NCBI RefSeq assembly: GCF_900116625.1
Contig: NZ_FPBE01000002.1
Coordinates: 1 to 64,000 of the forward strand
Direction of reading: 5' to 3'
DNA length: 64,000 bases
Source of the DNA: Idiomarina abyssalis
Lineage (GTDB): Bacteria > Pseudomonadota > Gammaproteobacteria > Enterobacterales > Alteromonadaceae
Below are positions 12,337 to 22,598 of this stretch, in pieces. The position numbers and the translations under genes were made by a program. Position 1 is the stretch's first letter, and every line of letters begins with the position of its first letter. Below the pieces are notes generated by a model. It did not search any database and was not told the DNA's origin. It saw nothing but the letters and a program-made list of their open reading frames with translations.

Positions 12337-14250
12337 ATGATCCGTGCTGAAGCTATCACCTTGTTGCGTGGCGGTGATGTTTTATTTGAAGACAGTGACT
12401 TACAAGTATTCCCGGGACACCGCGTTGGCCTGGTAGGCCGCAATGGCTGCGGCAAGTCATCGCTGTTTGCCTTGCTGCGTGGTGAGCTTAGTGCCGACAG
12501 CGGAAACATACATTTACCCGCCGACTGGCGCATAGCCAGCGTAGCACAGGACACTCCGGCACTGGATAAGTCCGCTATCGACTATGTAATGGACGGTGAC
12601 GCCGAGTTCCGTCAGCTAGAAGCGCAACTTACCAAAGCCGAGGCCGACAATAATGGCGAAGCCATTGCGCACTGTCACGACAAACTCGCTGCAATTGGTG
12701 CCTACGACATTCAGCCAAGAACGGCCAGTTTAATGGCCGGCCTTGGTTTCACTCAGCAGCAGCTGCAACAACCGGTGAAAGCCTTTTCCGGTGGTTGGCG
12801 TATGCGTCTTAATTTGGCACAGGTACTGATTGCCCGTGCCGATTTAATGCTGTTGGATGAGCCAACCAACCACTTAGACGTTGATGCGATTTTCTGGCTG
12901 GAAAGCTGGTTAAAGCAATACGATGGAACGCTATTGCTGATATCGCACGACCGTGATTTTCTCGACTCTGTAACCACCGACATTGTTCATATTGAGCATA
13001 AAAAGTTGAACAGTTACCGCGGTAATTACTCTCAGTTTGAGCGCCAACGGGCAGAGCATATGGCTCAGCAACAGAGTGAGTACGAAAAAGCACAGGTTAT
13101 GCGTCAACATTTGCAAGCCTACGTTGATCGGTTTCGCTATAAGGCCAGCAAGGCCAAACAGGCACAAAGCCGCTTAAAAGCCATTGAAAAGTTGCCCAAC
13201 CAGGCGCCACTTCGCGCCGAAAGCGGCATCGATTTTCACTTTCTGACACCAGAAAAGTTACCTAACCCACTGCTGACCCTTCGTGACGCCAAAGCAGGCT
13301 ATGGTGACACCACCATACTAGAAAAAATTAAGCTCAACCTGGTGCCGGGGACCCGCTTAGGGTTACTTGGCCGTAACGGCGCAGGTAAATCAACGCTGAT
13401 TAAACTGCTGGCGGGGGAATTAAAACCTATGGCCGGAGAGCGGCTGGTTAACCCGGGGCTCAGTATTGGCTATTTTGCTCAGCATCAGTTGGAAACTCTG
13501 GACCTGGCAGCATCGGCGCTGTTGCATTTACAGCGCATAGACAAGCAAGCCAGTGAACAGAAGCTGCGTGACTTTTTAGGTAACTTTGGCTTTTCCGGAG
13601 ATCAGGCAACCCGCTCGGTTGAACCCATGTCAGGCGGTGAAAAAGCGCGTTTAGCCCTGGCGCTGATTATTTATCAACGGCCAAATTTATTGCTGCTGGA
13701 TGAGCCAACCAACCACCTCGATTTAGGTCTGCGCGATGCTCTGGTTGCCGCTTTGCAGGAATACGAAGGCGCGCTGATTGTGGTTTCGCACGATAGACAC
13801 TTGCTACGCACCACTGTTGATGAATTTTGCCTGGTTGCCGATGGTAAAGCCGAAACCTTCGACGGCGATTTAGAGGCCTACCATGACTGGCTGCAGCAAC
13901 AGGCAGCCAATGACAAACGCAGCGAGCAACCGGCCACGCGTCAACGCGACGATCGTAAACAGCAAAAACGCAAAGAAGCCGAAGCACGACAAAAGACAAA
14001 ACCTTTGCGCCAACAAATCGAAAAAGCAGAAAAAAGCATTCACACACTGGAACTGAAGTTGGCCGATATTCATGAACAACTCAGCGATAGCAGCCTCTAT
14101 GAGGATGCCAACAAAGCTAAGTTACAGAAACTATTAGACCAACAGGCGCAAGCGCAGAAAGACTTACAACAACAAGAGAGCGCCTGGATGACAGCGGAAG
14201 AAGAGCTGGCAGAGCTAACCGAAGAACTACAGCAAACGGAGGACAAATGA
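12337..14250 (+). CDS. yheS: ABC-F family ATPase YheS
   Basis: The 637 residues hold two ABC domains with no membrane segment. Domain 1 has GLVGRNGCGKSS and FSGGWRMRL; domain 2 has GLLGRNGAGKST and MSGGEKARL. Both have LLLDEPTNHLD. A charged linker lies between them (about 235-300) and a long coiled-coil tail at 535-635. ABC-F proteins act on the ribosome; the exact role of YheS is poorly known. It overlaps yheU by four bases (ATGA). Confidence 0.95.
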   Translation: MIRAEAITLLRGGDVLFEDSDLQVFPGHRVGLVGRNGCGKSSLFALLRGELSADSGNIHLPADWRIASVAQDTPALDKSAIDYVMDGDAEFRQLEAQLTKAEADNNGEAIAHCHDKLAAIGAYDIQPRTASLMAGLGFTQQQLQQPVKAFSGGWRMRLNLAQVLIARADLMLLDEPTNHLDVDAIFWLESWLKQYDGTLLLISHDRDFLDSVTTDIVHIEHKKLNSYRGNYSQFERQRAEHMAQQQSEYEKAQVMRQHLQAYVDRFRYKASKAKQAQSRLKAIEKLPNQAPLRAESGIDFHFLTPEKLPNPLLTLRDAKAGYGDTTILEKIKLNLVPGTRLGLLGRNGAGKSTLIKLLAGELKPMAGERLVNPGLSIGYFAQHQLETLDLAASALLHLQRIDKQASEQKLRDFLGNFGFSGDQATRSVEPMSGGEKARLALALIIYQRPNLLLLDEPTNHLDLGLRDALVAALQEYEGALIVVSHDRHLLRTTVDEFCLVADGKAETFDGDLEAYHDWLQQQAANDKRSEQPATRQRDDRKQQKRKEAEARQKTKPLRQQIEKAEKSIHTLELKLADIHEQLSDSSLYEDANKAKLQKLLDQQAQAQKDLQQQESAWMTAEEELAELTEELQQTEDK

Positions 14251-14483
14251 TTATTCCCTGGCAGGAAGTGGATCAGGAAACACTGAATAGTTTACTCGAA
14301 TCCGTAGTACTGAGAGAAGGAACAGATTACGGCAGTCAGGAACTCAGTTTCGACACAAAAGTCGAGCAACTGAAGCAACGATTAAAGTCCGGCGAGGCCG
14401 TTATTGTTTTCTCCGAATTACACGAAAGCGTCGATATTGTCGATAAAGACAGTGTTACCGGAAGCGAGCCTGGCGAGCAATGA
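14247..14483 (+). CDS. yheU: YheU family protein (UPF0270)
   Basis: A 78-residue protein beginning MIIPWQEVDQETL, with VLREGTDYG, matching the YheU/UPF0270 family of unknown function. The ATG overlaps the yheS stop, so the two are translationally coupled. The last 29 bases overlap the 3' end of cysQ on the other strand. Confidence 0.92.
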   Translation: MIIPWQEVDQETLNSLLESVVLREGTDYGSQELSFDTKVEQLKQRLKSGEAVIVFSELHESVDIVDKDSVTGSEPGEQ

Positions 14484-15279
14484 AGATCTCGTCCCATGGA
14501 ACGCTTTGGTCGCCCAAAACCAGAAAGTTAGGGTTTAGCAAACTGACCGTTCGATTGTAGGTAATTGGCTCAAAGTTTTCATTGACGATACGCCCACCAG
14601 CTTCACCCACAATCACTTGAGACGCGGCTGTATCCCATTCGCCGGTTGGGCCCAGCCGTAAAAAGCAATCGGCTTTGCCTTCGGCAATGAAGCAGGCTTT
14701 TAGTGAACAACTTCCGGTTGGCAAAGGCTGGACATCACGTTCAGTTTGAAGGCGGTTCAGCACCGGTTCCCGGGCCTGGCGACGGCTAATGGCAATAATA
14801 ATGGGGTCAGTCTTAGGGTCATTAAACTTACGGACATTAATAGACCGGCTTTCTGTGGCGTCCTTTTTAAAAGCTCCTAGCCCTTTCTGCGCGTAATAAA
14901 GCGCTTCACCTACCGGCCAGAAAATAACACCAATAACCGGTTCATTGTGTTCCACATAAGCAATGTTTACGGCAAAGTCACCCGAGCGGGCAATAAACTC
15001 CTGAGTTCCGTCAATAGGGTCGATAATGAAATAGGCCTTCCACTGACGGCGCTCGTTATAGTCCTGGTGCTCACTTTCTTCAGAAATTACAGGAATGCCC
15101 GGAAAGGATTGTTTAAGCCGGTCTTCTATCAGCTCACTAGCGACAATATCGGCGGTAGTAACGGGGGAGTCATCAGTCTTTTCTGCAGTACTGTAGTCAC
15201 GTCTTTCGTACATGGACAAAATAACGCCGCCGGCTTCTATTGCAATCTCTTTCAGTCGATTCAGCATGGTTTCTGCCAC
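14455..15279 (-). CDS. cysQ: 3'(2'),5'-bisphosphate nucleotidase CysQ
   Basis: CysQ hydrolyses 3'-phosphoadenosine 5'-phosphate, a by-product of sulfate assimilation. Inositol-monophosphatase-family metal sites are visible: EESE, DPIDGTQEF and GEWDTAA. The longest frame opens at a GTG (15277-15279) with GAGG ahead and touching the nudE stop. An ATG four codons later (MLNRLKEIA) matches the E. coli start and is also possible. Operon with nudE. Confidence 0.94.
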   Translation of the reverse strand: MAETMLNRLKEIAIEAGGVILSMYERRDYSTAEKTDDSPVTTADIVASELIEDRLKQSFPGIPVISEESEHQDYNERRQWKAYFIIDPIDGTQEFIARSGDFAVNIAYVEHNEPVIGVIFWPVGEALYYAQKGLGAFKKDATESRSINVRKFNDPKTDPIIIAISRRQAREPVLNRLQTERDVQPLPTGSCSLKACFIAEGKADCFLRLGPTGEWDTAASQVIVGEAGGRIVNENFEPITYNRTVSLLNPNFLVLGDQSVPWDEIFIARQARFR

Positions 15280-15836
15280 TACCGGTCCTCACCCTGATTA
15301 CGCAACAACATTAACAGCGCAGCAACGCTGCGGGCTTCTGAAAAATCCGGCTGAGCAAACAGGTTATTAATGTCACTGATAGACCAGGTAACTTTTTCCA
15401 GAGGCTCAGGCTCATCACCGGGTAAGCTCTCAGGGTATAAGTCACGAGCGACAAAAACACTCATTTTCGCGGAAAAGAACTGAGGCGCGAGACTCAATTC
15501 CATTAGAAACTCAAGCTGGTGACTACCGTAGCCAACTTCTTCTTTCAACTCGCGCTGTGCTGCTTCTTCCGGTGTTTCACCCGGGTCGATAAGCCCTTTG
15601 GGAAAGCCTAGCTGATAGTCATGCAGGCCTGCTGCGTACTCGCGAATAAGCAATAAGGTGTCATCGTCAATGCAGGGAACAATCATTACCGCGCCACGGC
15701 CACTGCCTTTCATACGCTCAAACTGGCGCTGCTCACCATTGCTGAACTTAAGATCAACCGCTTCTACACGCATTAGCCGGCTTTGCGCAACAACGCGACG
15801 GGATAAAATTTGCGGGACTTGTTTTTCTTTACTCAT
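15279..15836 (-). CDS. nudE: ADP compounds hydrolase NudE
   Basis: NudE is a Nudix hydrolase acting on ADP-ribose, NADH and Ap3A. The Nudix box reads GLIDPGETPEEAAQRELKEE (about residues 97-116). The ATG at 15834-15836 (MSKEKQVPQIL) gives 185 residues, like E. coli NudE; six upstream codons are in frame but lack support. It leads the nudE-cysQ pair and is divergent from sthA. Confidence 0.94.
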   Translation of the reverse strand: MSKEKQVPQILSRRVVAQSRLMRVEAVDLKFSNGEQRQFERMKGSGRGAVMIVPCIDDDTLLLIREYAAGLHDYQLGFPKGLIDPGETPEEAAQRELKEEVGYGSHQLEFLMELSLAPQFFSAKMSVFVARDLYPESLPGDEPEPLEKVTWSISDINNLFAQPDFSEARSVAALLMLLRNQGEDR

Positions 15837-15900
15837 ACGACAGGTCCAAGTCATTGTCTCTCTTTACTATAACGAGTCTGCGCACAGAAAACAGTGTCAA

Positions 15901-15929
15901 TTTACGCTTTTCTTATAGAGTGCTACTAT
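15901..15929 (+). promoter_or_regulatory. Sigma-70 promoter of sthA
   Basis: TTTACG (15901-15906) and TACTAT (15924-15929) are separated by 17 bases and lie 35 bases ahead of the sthA start. Both boxes match the sigma-70 consensus at four of six positions or better. Confidence 0.55.
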
Positions 15930-15963
15930 CTAAAACCCGTCCACCGGTAGTGAAGCGAGTAAT

Positions 15964-17382
15964 ATGACTGCAATAAAGCCTGAAACCGAAACTGAATACG
16001 ATGTGGTTGTCATCGGTACTGGCCCCGGCGGCGAAGGCGCTGCTATGCAACTGGCCAAAAGCGGCTACAACGTTGCCATTGTAGAAAAACATAAAGCTCT
16101 TGGCGGCGGCTGTACTCACTGGGGAACCATTCCCTCAAAAGCCCTGCGCCATTCGGTCAGTCGTTTAATTGAGTACAATAACAACCCACTATTCTCAGGG
16201 CCAGGCTGGCAAAGCGGCATGACTTTCAGCCACATATTGCACTACGCTGAGTCGGTTATCCGCAAACAGGTCAAGCTGCGCAGTTCGTTTTACGACCGCA
16301 ATGATGTCACCGTCGTACACGGTAAGGCCTCATTTTTAGACAAGAACCGTATTCGGGTAACTAAGCTAGACGGTTCGGTGGATGACCTGATTACAAAACA
16401 TGTTGTTATCGCGACCGGCTCCCGGCCGTATAATCCCGAAGACGTCGATTTTTCGCACCCCCGCATTTACGACTCAGACAAGGTTCTGTCATTGTCACAC
16501 GAGCCTAAAACCATTTTAATTTATGGTGCAGGTGTGGTCGGAAGTGAATACGCCAGTATTTTCCGTGGAATGGGCGTTAAAGTGGATCTCATTAATCAGC
16601 GCGAACGTTTGCTGTCTTTTCTGGATGCTGAAATTTCCGATGCGCTCAGCTACCACTTGCGCAACAGCGGCGTAGTCATCCGTCATAACGAAGAATATGA
16701 CACCATTACTGGCTATGACGATAAAGTCGTTCTGAAAACCAAGTCCGGCAAGACCATGGCTGCCGACTGCCTGCTTTTTGCTAATGGCCGTTCTGGTAAC
16801 ATAGAAGAGCTAAACTGTCAGTCTGTGGGCCTTGAGCCCAACTACCGGGGGCAACTGGAAGTGAATGACAACTACCAGACAGCCGTGGAAAATATCTATG
16901 CAGTGGGTGACATTATTGGGTACCCCAGCTTAGCCAGTGCCGCTTACGATCAGGGCCGCATCTGTGCGTCAGCCATTATTAACGGCGACTGTGACAAAGT
17001 TCTGGTGAGTGACATACCGACGGGTATTTACACCATTCCGGAAATCAGCTCAGTGGGTAAAACCGAAGAAGAGCTCACCGAAATGAAAGTGCCTTATGAA
17101 GTTGGCCGAGCTCAGTTCAAGCATCTTGCCCGGGCGCAAATATCGGGTGCCGATGTGGGTTGCCTGAAACTGTTATTCCACCGCGAAACCAGAGAGCTGC
17201 TGGGTCTTCATTGCTTTGGTGAAAGGGCTTCAGAAATAGTACACATTGGTCAGGCTATTATGGAGCAGAAAAACGGTGGTAATACCATCGATTACTTCGT
17301 CAACACCACCTTTAACTATCCGACTATGGCAGAAGCGTACCGCGTTGCCGCATTAAATGGCATTAACCGCCTGCTGCAATAA
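15964..17382 (+). CDS. sthA: Soluble pyridine nucleotide transhydrogenase SthA
   Basis: SthA is an FAD enzyme that moves hydride between NADPH and NAD+. The FAD loop GTGPGGEGA is at about residues 18-26 and the NAD(P) loop [11 protein letters not shown] near 180. In the redox-active region [15 protein letters not shown] the second cysteine of the disulfide reductases is replaced by threonine, as expected for SthA. Length 472 residues. Transcribed alone from its own promoter. Confidence 0.96.
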   Translation: MTAIKPETETEYDVVVIGTGPGGEGAAMQLAKSGYNVAIVEKHKALGGGCTHWGTIPSKALRHSVSRLIEYNNNPLFSGPGWQSGMTFSHILHYAESVIRKQVKLRSSFYDRNDVTVVHGKASFLDKNRIRVTKLDGSVDDLITKHVVIATGSRPYNPEDVDFSHPRIYDSDKVLSLSHEPKTILIYGAGVVGSEYASIFRGMGVKVDLINQRERLLSFLDAEISDALSYHLRNSGVVIRHNEEYDTITGYDDKVVLKTKSGKTMAADCLLFANGRSGNIEELNCQSVGLEPNYRGQLEVNDNYQTAVENIYAVGDIIGYPSLASAAYDQGRICASAIINGDCDKVLVSDIPTGIYTIPEISSVGKTEEELTEMKVPYEVGRAQFKHLARAQISGADVGCLKLLFHRETRELLGLHCFGERASEIVHIGQAIMEQKNGGNTIDYFVNTTFNYPTMAEAYRVAALNGINRLLQ

Positions 17383-17388
17383 GCCAGG

Positions 17389-18699
17389 TTACTGCCGTTT
17401 CTGGTACAGCGGCAGCTCAATTCGGACACACAAACCGCCTTCCGGGCGGTTTTGCAGTTTTATATCGCCGTCGTGACGATCAACAATACGCTTAATAATT
17501 GCCAACCCAAGCCCTGAGCCTACACCACCACGCGCTTTATCACCCTGAGTGAAAGGCTCAAAGAGTTTCTCTTGTTGTTCCTCGGGAATGCCAGGGCCGT
17601 CGTCGGTTATCCGGAACCAGACCCGTTTTTGCTTTTTATCGTGACCAGAGCTGACCACAACCCGCTGCTTACCGTAACGCTCAGCGTTTTCCAGCAAATT
17701 AATAATGACGCGCTTCATCGATAACGGGCGCAACCAAACCAAAGGCAACGTCCCTAAATCAAGTTCAAATTGCTTTGTCCAGTTGTCCGGTACATTCGCC
17801 ACCGTTTGCTCAATGAGTTCATTAAGAGACTCTTTGCTGCTGCGCTCCTGCTGATCAAGACGGACATAATCAATAAACTGATCGATAATGTCATTCATGT
17901 CATCGATATCTTCAACGATCCCCTGAGCCAGAGAACCGTCTTCCTGCGGCATCATTTCAGCGGCCAGGCGAATGCGCGTCAGTGGCGTTCTTAAGTCATG
18001 AGAAACCCCTGCCATTAACAGGTTACGGTCATTTTCAAGCTCACGAATACCCCGCGACATTTGGTTAAAAGCCCGGGTTACCGCCATAATTTCGTTTGCG
18101 CCTTTTTCAGGCAGTTGCTCAGGGAATTCTCCTCGCCCTACTCTGCGCGCCGATTCTTCCAGTGCTTTAAGTGGCCTGTTCAGCCAATTAGCAAACAGCA
18201 TACCGCCGAATACACTCAAAAGACCAATTAACACCAAGTACATCACCAGCGGAGAGAACTGTCCGCGCTGCATGCTATCCAACGGAACACGTATCCAGAA
18301 GTCGGGCGCCCGGGGTGGCTTTACCCAAAGGTAAAACTTTTGCCCCTGAGCAACTCTAACCTGTGACTCCCCGCCCAGCATGTCGCTCATGTCATCCGAC
18401 AAGTAGCCGTAATAGGTGGAGTTGCCCAGGCCCTGCTGCTCGGCTTCAGTGTCATTAAACACTTCTATGCCAGTGGCTTCAGTGTAATAAGACATCAATT
18501 CACGTTCGGTTTCAGCTGAATGCTGACGAGGAATGAACATCGTGCGGATATGTTTAGCCACCAACTCATTAATTTGCTCAATGGAAGGCCGGACAACATA
18601 GTTACTCACCATCACGTAAGAGACGAGCTGGTTAATAAGCAATACAAGAGCCAGCAGCGCAACCGTGCGGGCAAACGCTGACTTGGGAAATAACTTCAT
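17389..18699 (-). CDS. envZ: Osmolarity sensor histidine kinase EnvZ
   Basis: Inner-membrane sensor that phosphorylates and dephosphorylates OmpR. Two membrane segments (about residues 11-34 and 150-172) flank a periplasmic region. A HAMP domain follows, then the H-box [10 protein letters not shown] with His234 and the ATPase boxes [17 protein letters not shown] and [10 protein letters not shown]. The start overlaps the ompR stop (ATGA). Confidence 0.95.
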   Translation of the reverse strand: MKLFPKSAFARTVALLALVLLINQLVSYVMVSNYVVRPSIEQINELVAKHIRTMFIPRQHSAETERELMSYYTEATGIEVFNDTEAEQQGLGNSTYYGYLSDDMSDMLGGESQVRVAQGQKFYLWVKPPRAPDFWIRVPLDSMQRGQFSPLVMYLVLIGLLSVFGGMLFANWLNRPLKALEESARRVGRGEFPEQLPEKGANEIMAVTRAFNQMSRGIRELENDRNLLMAGVSHDLRTPLTRIRLAAEMMPQEDGSLAQGIVEDIDDMNDIIDQFIDYVRLDQQERSSKESLNELIEQTVANVPDNWTKQFELDLGTLPLVWLRPLSMKRVIINLLENAERYGKQRVVVSSGHDKKQKRVWFRITDDGPGIPEEQQEKLFEPFTQGDKARGGVGSGLGLAIIKRIVDRHDGDIKLQNRPEGGLCVRIELPLYQKRQ

Positions 18700-19424
18700 C
18701 AGGACTTCAGCTGACCATCCGGTACAAACACATAACCTAAGCCCCAGACCGTTTGAATATAACGCGGTTTAGTGGGGTCAACTTCAAGCATACGACGTAA
18801 GCGTGATACCTGAACATCTATAGAGCGTTCCAGTGCGCTGTAGTCACGCCCGCGTGCAAGGTGCATTAGTTTATCGCGGGAAAGCGGCTGACGAGCATTG
18901 CTGACTAAAGCCTTCAAAACAGCAAACTCACCACTGGTCAGCGGCATTGGTGTGTCGCCACGAAACATTTCACGAGTTCCCAGATTCAGTCTGAACTCAC
19001 CAAAAGTGACTTCCTGATCTTCCTGCGAAGGTGCACCAGGTACTTCGGTACCGCGGCGACGCAATACCGCCCTTATCCGCGCCAGCAACTCGCGGGGGTT
19101 AAAGGGTTTTGCCAGATAATCGTCAGCCCCCAACTCCAGGCCAATAATACGATCAACTTCATCGCCTTTGGCGGTCAGCATAATAACCGGCAGGTTATTA
19201 CCTTCGCTGCGTAGACGTTTACAAATAGACAGTCCGTCTTCACCCGGCAGCATCAGATCTAATACCAGTAAATTAAAATTCTCACGGGTCAGCAAACGGT
19301 CCATTTGCTCCGAATCCTGCGCGACTCGTACCTGAAAGTTCTGCTCAGTAAGATAACGTTCCAACAAGCTTCGAAGCCGCGCATCGTCATCCACTACCAA
19401 AATTTTTAATGTTTCCTGCATCAT
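18699..19424 (-). CDS. ompR: Response regulator OmpR
   Basis: OmpR-family regulator with receiver domain (about residues 6-120; acidic DDD near 12-14, phospho-acceptor Asp56 in LVLDLMLPG, Lys in LAKPF) and a winged-helix DNA-binding domain (about 140-238; [20 protein letters not shown]). The start is one of two adjacent ATGs. In E. coli this pair is divergent from greB; here greB is 20.8 kb away. Confidence 0.96.
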   Translation of the reverse strand: MMQETLKILVVDDDARLRSLLERYLTEQNFQVRVAQDSEQMDRLLTRENFNLLVLDLMLPGEDGLSICKRLRSEGNNLPVIMLTAKGDEVDRIIGLELGADDYLAKPFNPRELLARIRAVLRRRGTEVPGAPSQEDQEVTFGEFRLNLGTREMFRGDTPMPLTSGEFAVLKALVSNARQPLSRDKLMHLARGRDYSALERSIDVQVSRLRRMLEVDPTKPRYIQTVWGLGYVFVPDGQLKS

Positions 19425-19516
19425 CAGTTTTGTTTTCCAAGCTGCCGTGCCTTAACCATAAAGATACACCGCTTAGCGGCGTTATAGAAGCAGGCTTCTG
19501 TTAGCAAATGTTTCAA

Positions 19517-19939
19517 CTACCGGTGCCAATAACGCTGCATTTCGACATACAGGAAAGAAGCCGTCCAGGTAATTAAAACCAGTCCTGTTAGGCCCTCAAC
19601 ACCGGTTAAGAACCTTAAGGTGCCTGATGGCTCAATATCACCAAAACCCACCGTAGTAAAAACCGTAAAAGAAAAGTACAAGGCATCTAAAAAGCTGCCG
19701 TCAAAGTTTCCTACTAAGGTGCCGAACCCTTGTTCGTGGTGCATGAGGTAATAGGCAACAGCAAAAATGGCAACTTCGACAGTGTGAGCAATAATAGCAA
19801 GTATGACCCCAAACATGAGTCGAATTTGGCTGAACATTCTCATGTGGGTAATAAGCCAGCCTATCCGGTTTAGCGCTTCATAATGAAAAATAACCGCCAA
19901 GCCAACCACAATAGAATTACACAAAAAGGATATCAGCAT
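19517..19939 (-). CDS. Two-pore-domain-type potassium channel protein
   Basis: A 140-residue membrane protein. The selectivity filter TVGFGD (residues 96-101), with TVFT just before it, is typical of small bacterial K+ channels of the Ion_trans_2 type. Membrane segments are at about residues 3-20, 42-65 and 112-132 with the pore helix between the last two. No cytoplasmic regulatory domain is present. It starts 3 bases after the stop of the 851-residue signalling protein, so the two are probably co-transcribed. Confidence 0.8.
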   Translation of the reverse strand: MLISFLCNSIVVGLAVIFHYEALNRIGWLITHMRMFSQIRLMFGVILAIIAHTVEVAIFAVAYYLMHHEQGFGTLVGNFDGSFLDALYFSFTVFTTVGFGDIEPSGTLRFLTGVEGLTGLVLITWTASFLYVEMQRYWHR

Positions 19940-19942
19940 AAC

Positions 19943-22498
19943 TTAATCTTTCTCACTGGAGGTCCAAAAGCTGACCGGCTCTGGCCTTGCAAAATAATAC
20001 CCCTGAAAACGAAAACAGCCCATTTCCTGAAGCTTAAGCAAATGCTCTTCGGTTTCCACGCCCTCAGCAATAATGTCTAAATCCAGGCTGTTTCCTAAAG
20101 CGATTACAGTGCGCACAATGGCTTCGTCACTATTGTTGGTGTGCAAATCCCGAATAAAAGACTGATCTATCTTCAGTGAGTTCAGCGGCAAGCGTTTTAA
20201 ATAACCTAACGAGGCATATCCCGTACCAAAGTCATCTAAAGCGAACGTGACACCCAGAGCTTTAAGCCGCTCCATGTTGTTCGCAGTATGCTCAATATCG
20301 TCAATCAACATACTTTCTGTGACTTCTAATTCCAGCAACTCTCCCGGTATGCCTGTTGCCAGCAACCGTTGTTCGATATCTTCAACAAAACCTTCGGTTT
20401 TAAACTGACTGGCACTGACATTTATAGCAACCCGCGCACCACACTCAGGAGCGGAACGCTGCAACCTCGGGATGCTAGACAGCACCTGGTCAAGCACCAG
20501 TCTGTGCAGGTCGGGCATGAGCCCCTGACTCTCTGCTAATGGAATAAACTCAGCGGGAGAGACCCAGCCAAGCTCATCATCGCACCAACGTAACAAGGCC
20601 TCAAAACCTAAACAGTTTAAAGTCGAGTCGGGTGATACCTGCTGGTATTGCGGCTGTAAATAGATTTCCAGAGTTTCAGATTTTATCGCCTTTCGCAAAG
20701 CTGCAATGAGCTGCTGTCGATAATTAAACTCTCTCTGTATTCCGGTATTAAAAAACTGCAATTTCGATGCATTTGTTTCTTTTGCCTGTGATAACGCCAA
20801 GTCAGCCGCTTGCATTAAATCACTTGTACTTTGCGCATCAGAAAATAAAGTAATCCCCATACTCACTGACACTGACTCAAGACTGCCGCCTAGCTTATAA
20901 GGCTCCCCCAGCCGCTCTAAAAGTACTTGTAATCGCTGACGCAAATTATTGTCGTCACGTAAACTTTGGCCTTTTTCACTTTTCAACAACACCATGAACT
21001 CGTCCGAGCCTAAACGCCCGGCATTGTCAGCCTGGCGTAATTCAGACTCCAACCTCTGACCAAATAAAATGAGCAATTCGTCCCCGGTGTCATGGCTAAA
21101 GCTGTCGTTAATCTTTTTGAAGTGATCAATGTCGAGCATAACCAATACGCCGTCTCCGCCGCCACTCTGGTAAAGGTCAAACTCTTCGTTTAAGCGTTCA
21201 AGCATAAAACGTCGATTTGCTAACCCGGTTAAGGGATCAAAGTAGGCAAGAGACTGGATTTCTTCCTTCATATTCTGGTATTCGGAAATATCTGTCGAAA
21301 TACCGCACAATCCGACTACTTGGTTCGTTGAATCAAATAGCGGGACTTTAACTGACCAAAATTGATGGATATCTTTATCGCCGGGCAGGTTATTCACCTC
21401 GCTCTGAGCCAACCGGTGTCCACTCTCCAGCACTTTACTGTCATAACTCTTAAGCTGATCGGCCGTGGTCTTATCGAACAAGTCATAATCGGTTTTGCCA
21501 ATAATATCTTCAAGCTCCAGCTTGAACAGCTTTAACACCTGCCAGTTCGCATACTGGTATTTTAGGTCTTTATCTTTAATGTAAATGTAGGCTTCCACGC
21601 TATCCAGAATGGTATTTAAACGGTACTTACTTTGCGCCAGAGCTTTTGTTCTGTCTGAGACTTTACGTCTTAATAGCTGATTAAAGAACAGCACGCCCAC
21701 AGCAAGTAACACCAGTGCCGCTATTATCCACCACACATAGGAAGGAACACTGACCGCCTTTTGTTGGGAGCTCCAGCGTTCAATTATTTGGTAATAAACT
21801 GAGTTCTCGTCGGCCTTTAAGCGCTTAAGCTCGTTATCTATTGTGGTTAGAATGTCTGAACTTGACTGTTGAGATACGGCAAAAAAGAGTTCACTTGGTA
21901 GGAACATGATAGGCGTCATTTCAACGCTTCGATCAACCACTTGCTGGTTCCCGAAAAACTGATTGGTTGCAACTGCGTTCGCTTTACCTGTGAATACTGC
22001 GTCAAAGCCCTCGCTAAAACTTTCCACCGGATAAAGCTCACTTTTTAATTCAAAGCTTTCAATCAGTTGTTGTAAGTAGCTTTCCTGTACAGAGCCTTTT
22101 AAAACCGCGACACGTTTACTGTTTAAATCCAGCAGACTGGTAATTTTCTCATTCTTTGCGGCATACAGTTGCGACCAGCTAAGCAGTGCAGCTTCCTCAT
22201 GAAACTCTGCCCATTGAGCCCGGGTATCATTTTTGGCAACGTCCGGAAGAATATCTATTTTCCCTTGCTGCAAAAACGTCAGGCACTGCTCCCAATCGCA
22301 TTCAACAGGCAGCAGTTGCCAATTGTGGCGCTCGGCAATAACCGTTAATAGCTCACCATGAATACCGCTTAACTTCCCGTATTCATCGAACATGATTTTC
22401 GGCGGATTATGGTACACACCCACTTTGAGTGTTTTATCCTGTGCCATTAAAGGCGCCGCAGCTAATAACAGAAAAACAGTAACAAGAAGGTTTCGCAA
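19943..22498 (-). CDS. Solute-binding sensor with PAS, GGDEF-like and EAL domains
   Basis: Predicted c-di-GMP phosphodiesterase. Parts: signal peptide (1-19), periplasmic solute-binding type 3 domain (about 22-245), membrane helix (about 253-272), PAS domain (about 290-400), GGDEF domain (about 415-575) and EAL domain (about 590-840). The GGDEF signature is GSDEF, so cyclase activity is doubtful. The EAL motifs FEALLRW, DDFGTGYAS and AEGVE are kept. The start is TTG (22496-22498) with AAGG 7 bases ahead; no ATG precedes the signal peptide. The ligand of the periplasmic domain is unknown. Confidence 0.88.
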   Translation of the reverse strand: MRNLLVTVFLLLAAAPLMAQDKTLKVGVYHNPPKIMFDEYGKLSGIHGELLTVIAERHNWQLLPVECDWEQCLTFLQQGKIDILPDVAKNDTRAQWAEFHEEAALLSWSQLYAAKNEKITSLLDLNSKRVAVLKGSVQESYLQQLIESFELKSELYPVESFSEGFDAVFTGKANAVATNQFFGNQQVVDRSVEMTPIMFLPSELFFAVSQQSSSDILTTIDNELKRLKADENSVYYQIIERWSSQQKAVSVPSYVWWIIAALVLLAVGVLFFNQLLRRKVSDRTKALAQSKYRLNTILDSVEAYIYIKDKDLKYQYANWQVLKLFKLELEDIIGKTDYDLFDKTTADQLKSYDSKVLESGHRLAQSEVNNLPGDKDIHQFWSVKVPLFDSTNQVVGLCGISTDISEYQNMKEEIQSLAYFDPLTGLANRRFMLERLNEEFDLYQSGGGDGVLVMLDIDHFKKINDSFSHDTGDELLILFGQRLESELRQADNAGRLGSDEFMVLLKSEKGQSLRDDNNLRQRLQVLLERLGEPYKLGGSLESVSVSMGITLFSDAQSTSDLMQAADLALSQAKETNASKLQFFNTGIQREFNYRQQLIAALRKAIKSETLEIYLQPQYQQVSPDSTLNCLGFEALLRWCDDELGWVSPAEFIPLAESQGLMPDLHRLVLDQVLSSIPRLQRSAPECGARVAINVSASQFKTEGFVEDIEQRLLATGIPGELLELEVTESMLIDDIEHTANNMERLKALGVTFALDDFGTGYASLGYLKRLPLNSLKIDQSFIRDLHTNNSDEAIVRTVIALGNSLDLDIIAEGVETEEHLLKLQEMGCFRFQGYYFARPEPVSFWTSSEKD

Positions 22499-22524
22499 AA
22501 AGATACCTTAAGTTAATAAGTTGT

Positions 22525-22546
22525 ATAGGCCTAGAATAGGCCTATT
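22525..22546 (-). promoter_or_regulatory. Tandem TAGGCCTA palindromes ahead of the 851-residue sensor gene
   Basis: Two copies of the 8-base palindrome TAGGCCTA (22526-22533 and 22537-22544) lie 11 bases apart, 28-47 bases upstream of the sensor gene's TTG start; the second is within a 12-base palindrome, AATAGGCCTATT. The position fits an operator. The regulator is unknown. Confidence 0.4.
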
Positions 22547-22598
22547 TCCACGCTGTGAAAAGCCCTGTTACTGCTGCGGACATTTAATTACCAATAAC

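Noticed and set aside
12012..12554. Minus-strand open frame of 180 codons
   Set aside because: It overlaps yheV in another frame and the yheS start on the opposite strand; both of those genes are well supported.
12753..14079. Several minus-strand frames inside yheS
   Set aside because: They are antisense to a full-length ABC-F gene with all motifs intact and show no recognisable domain.
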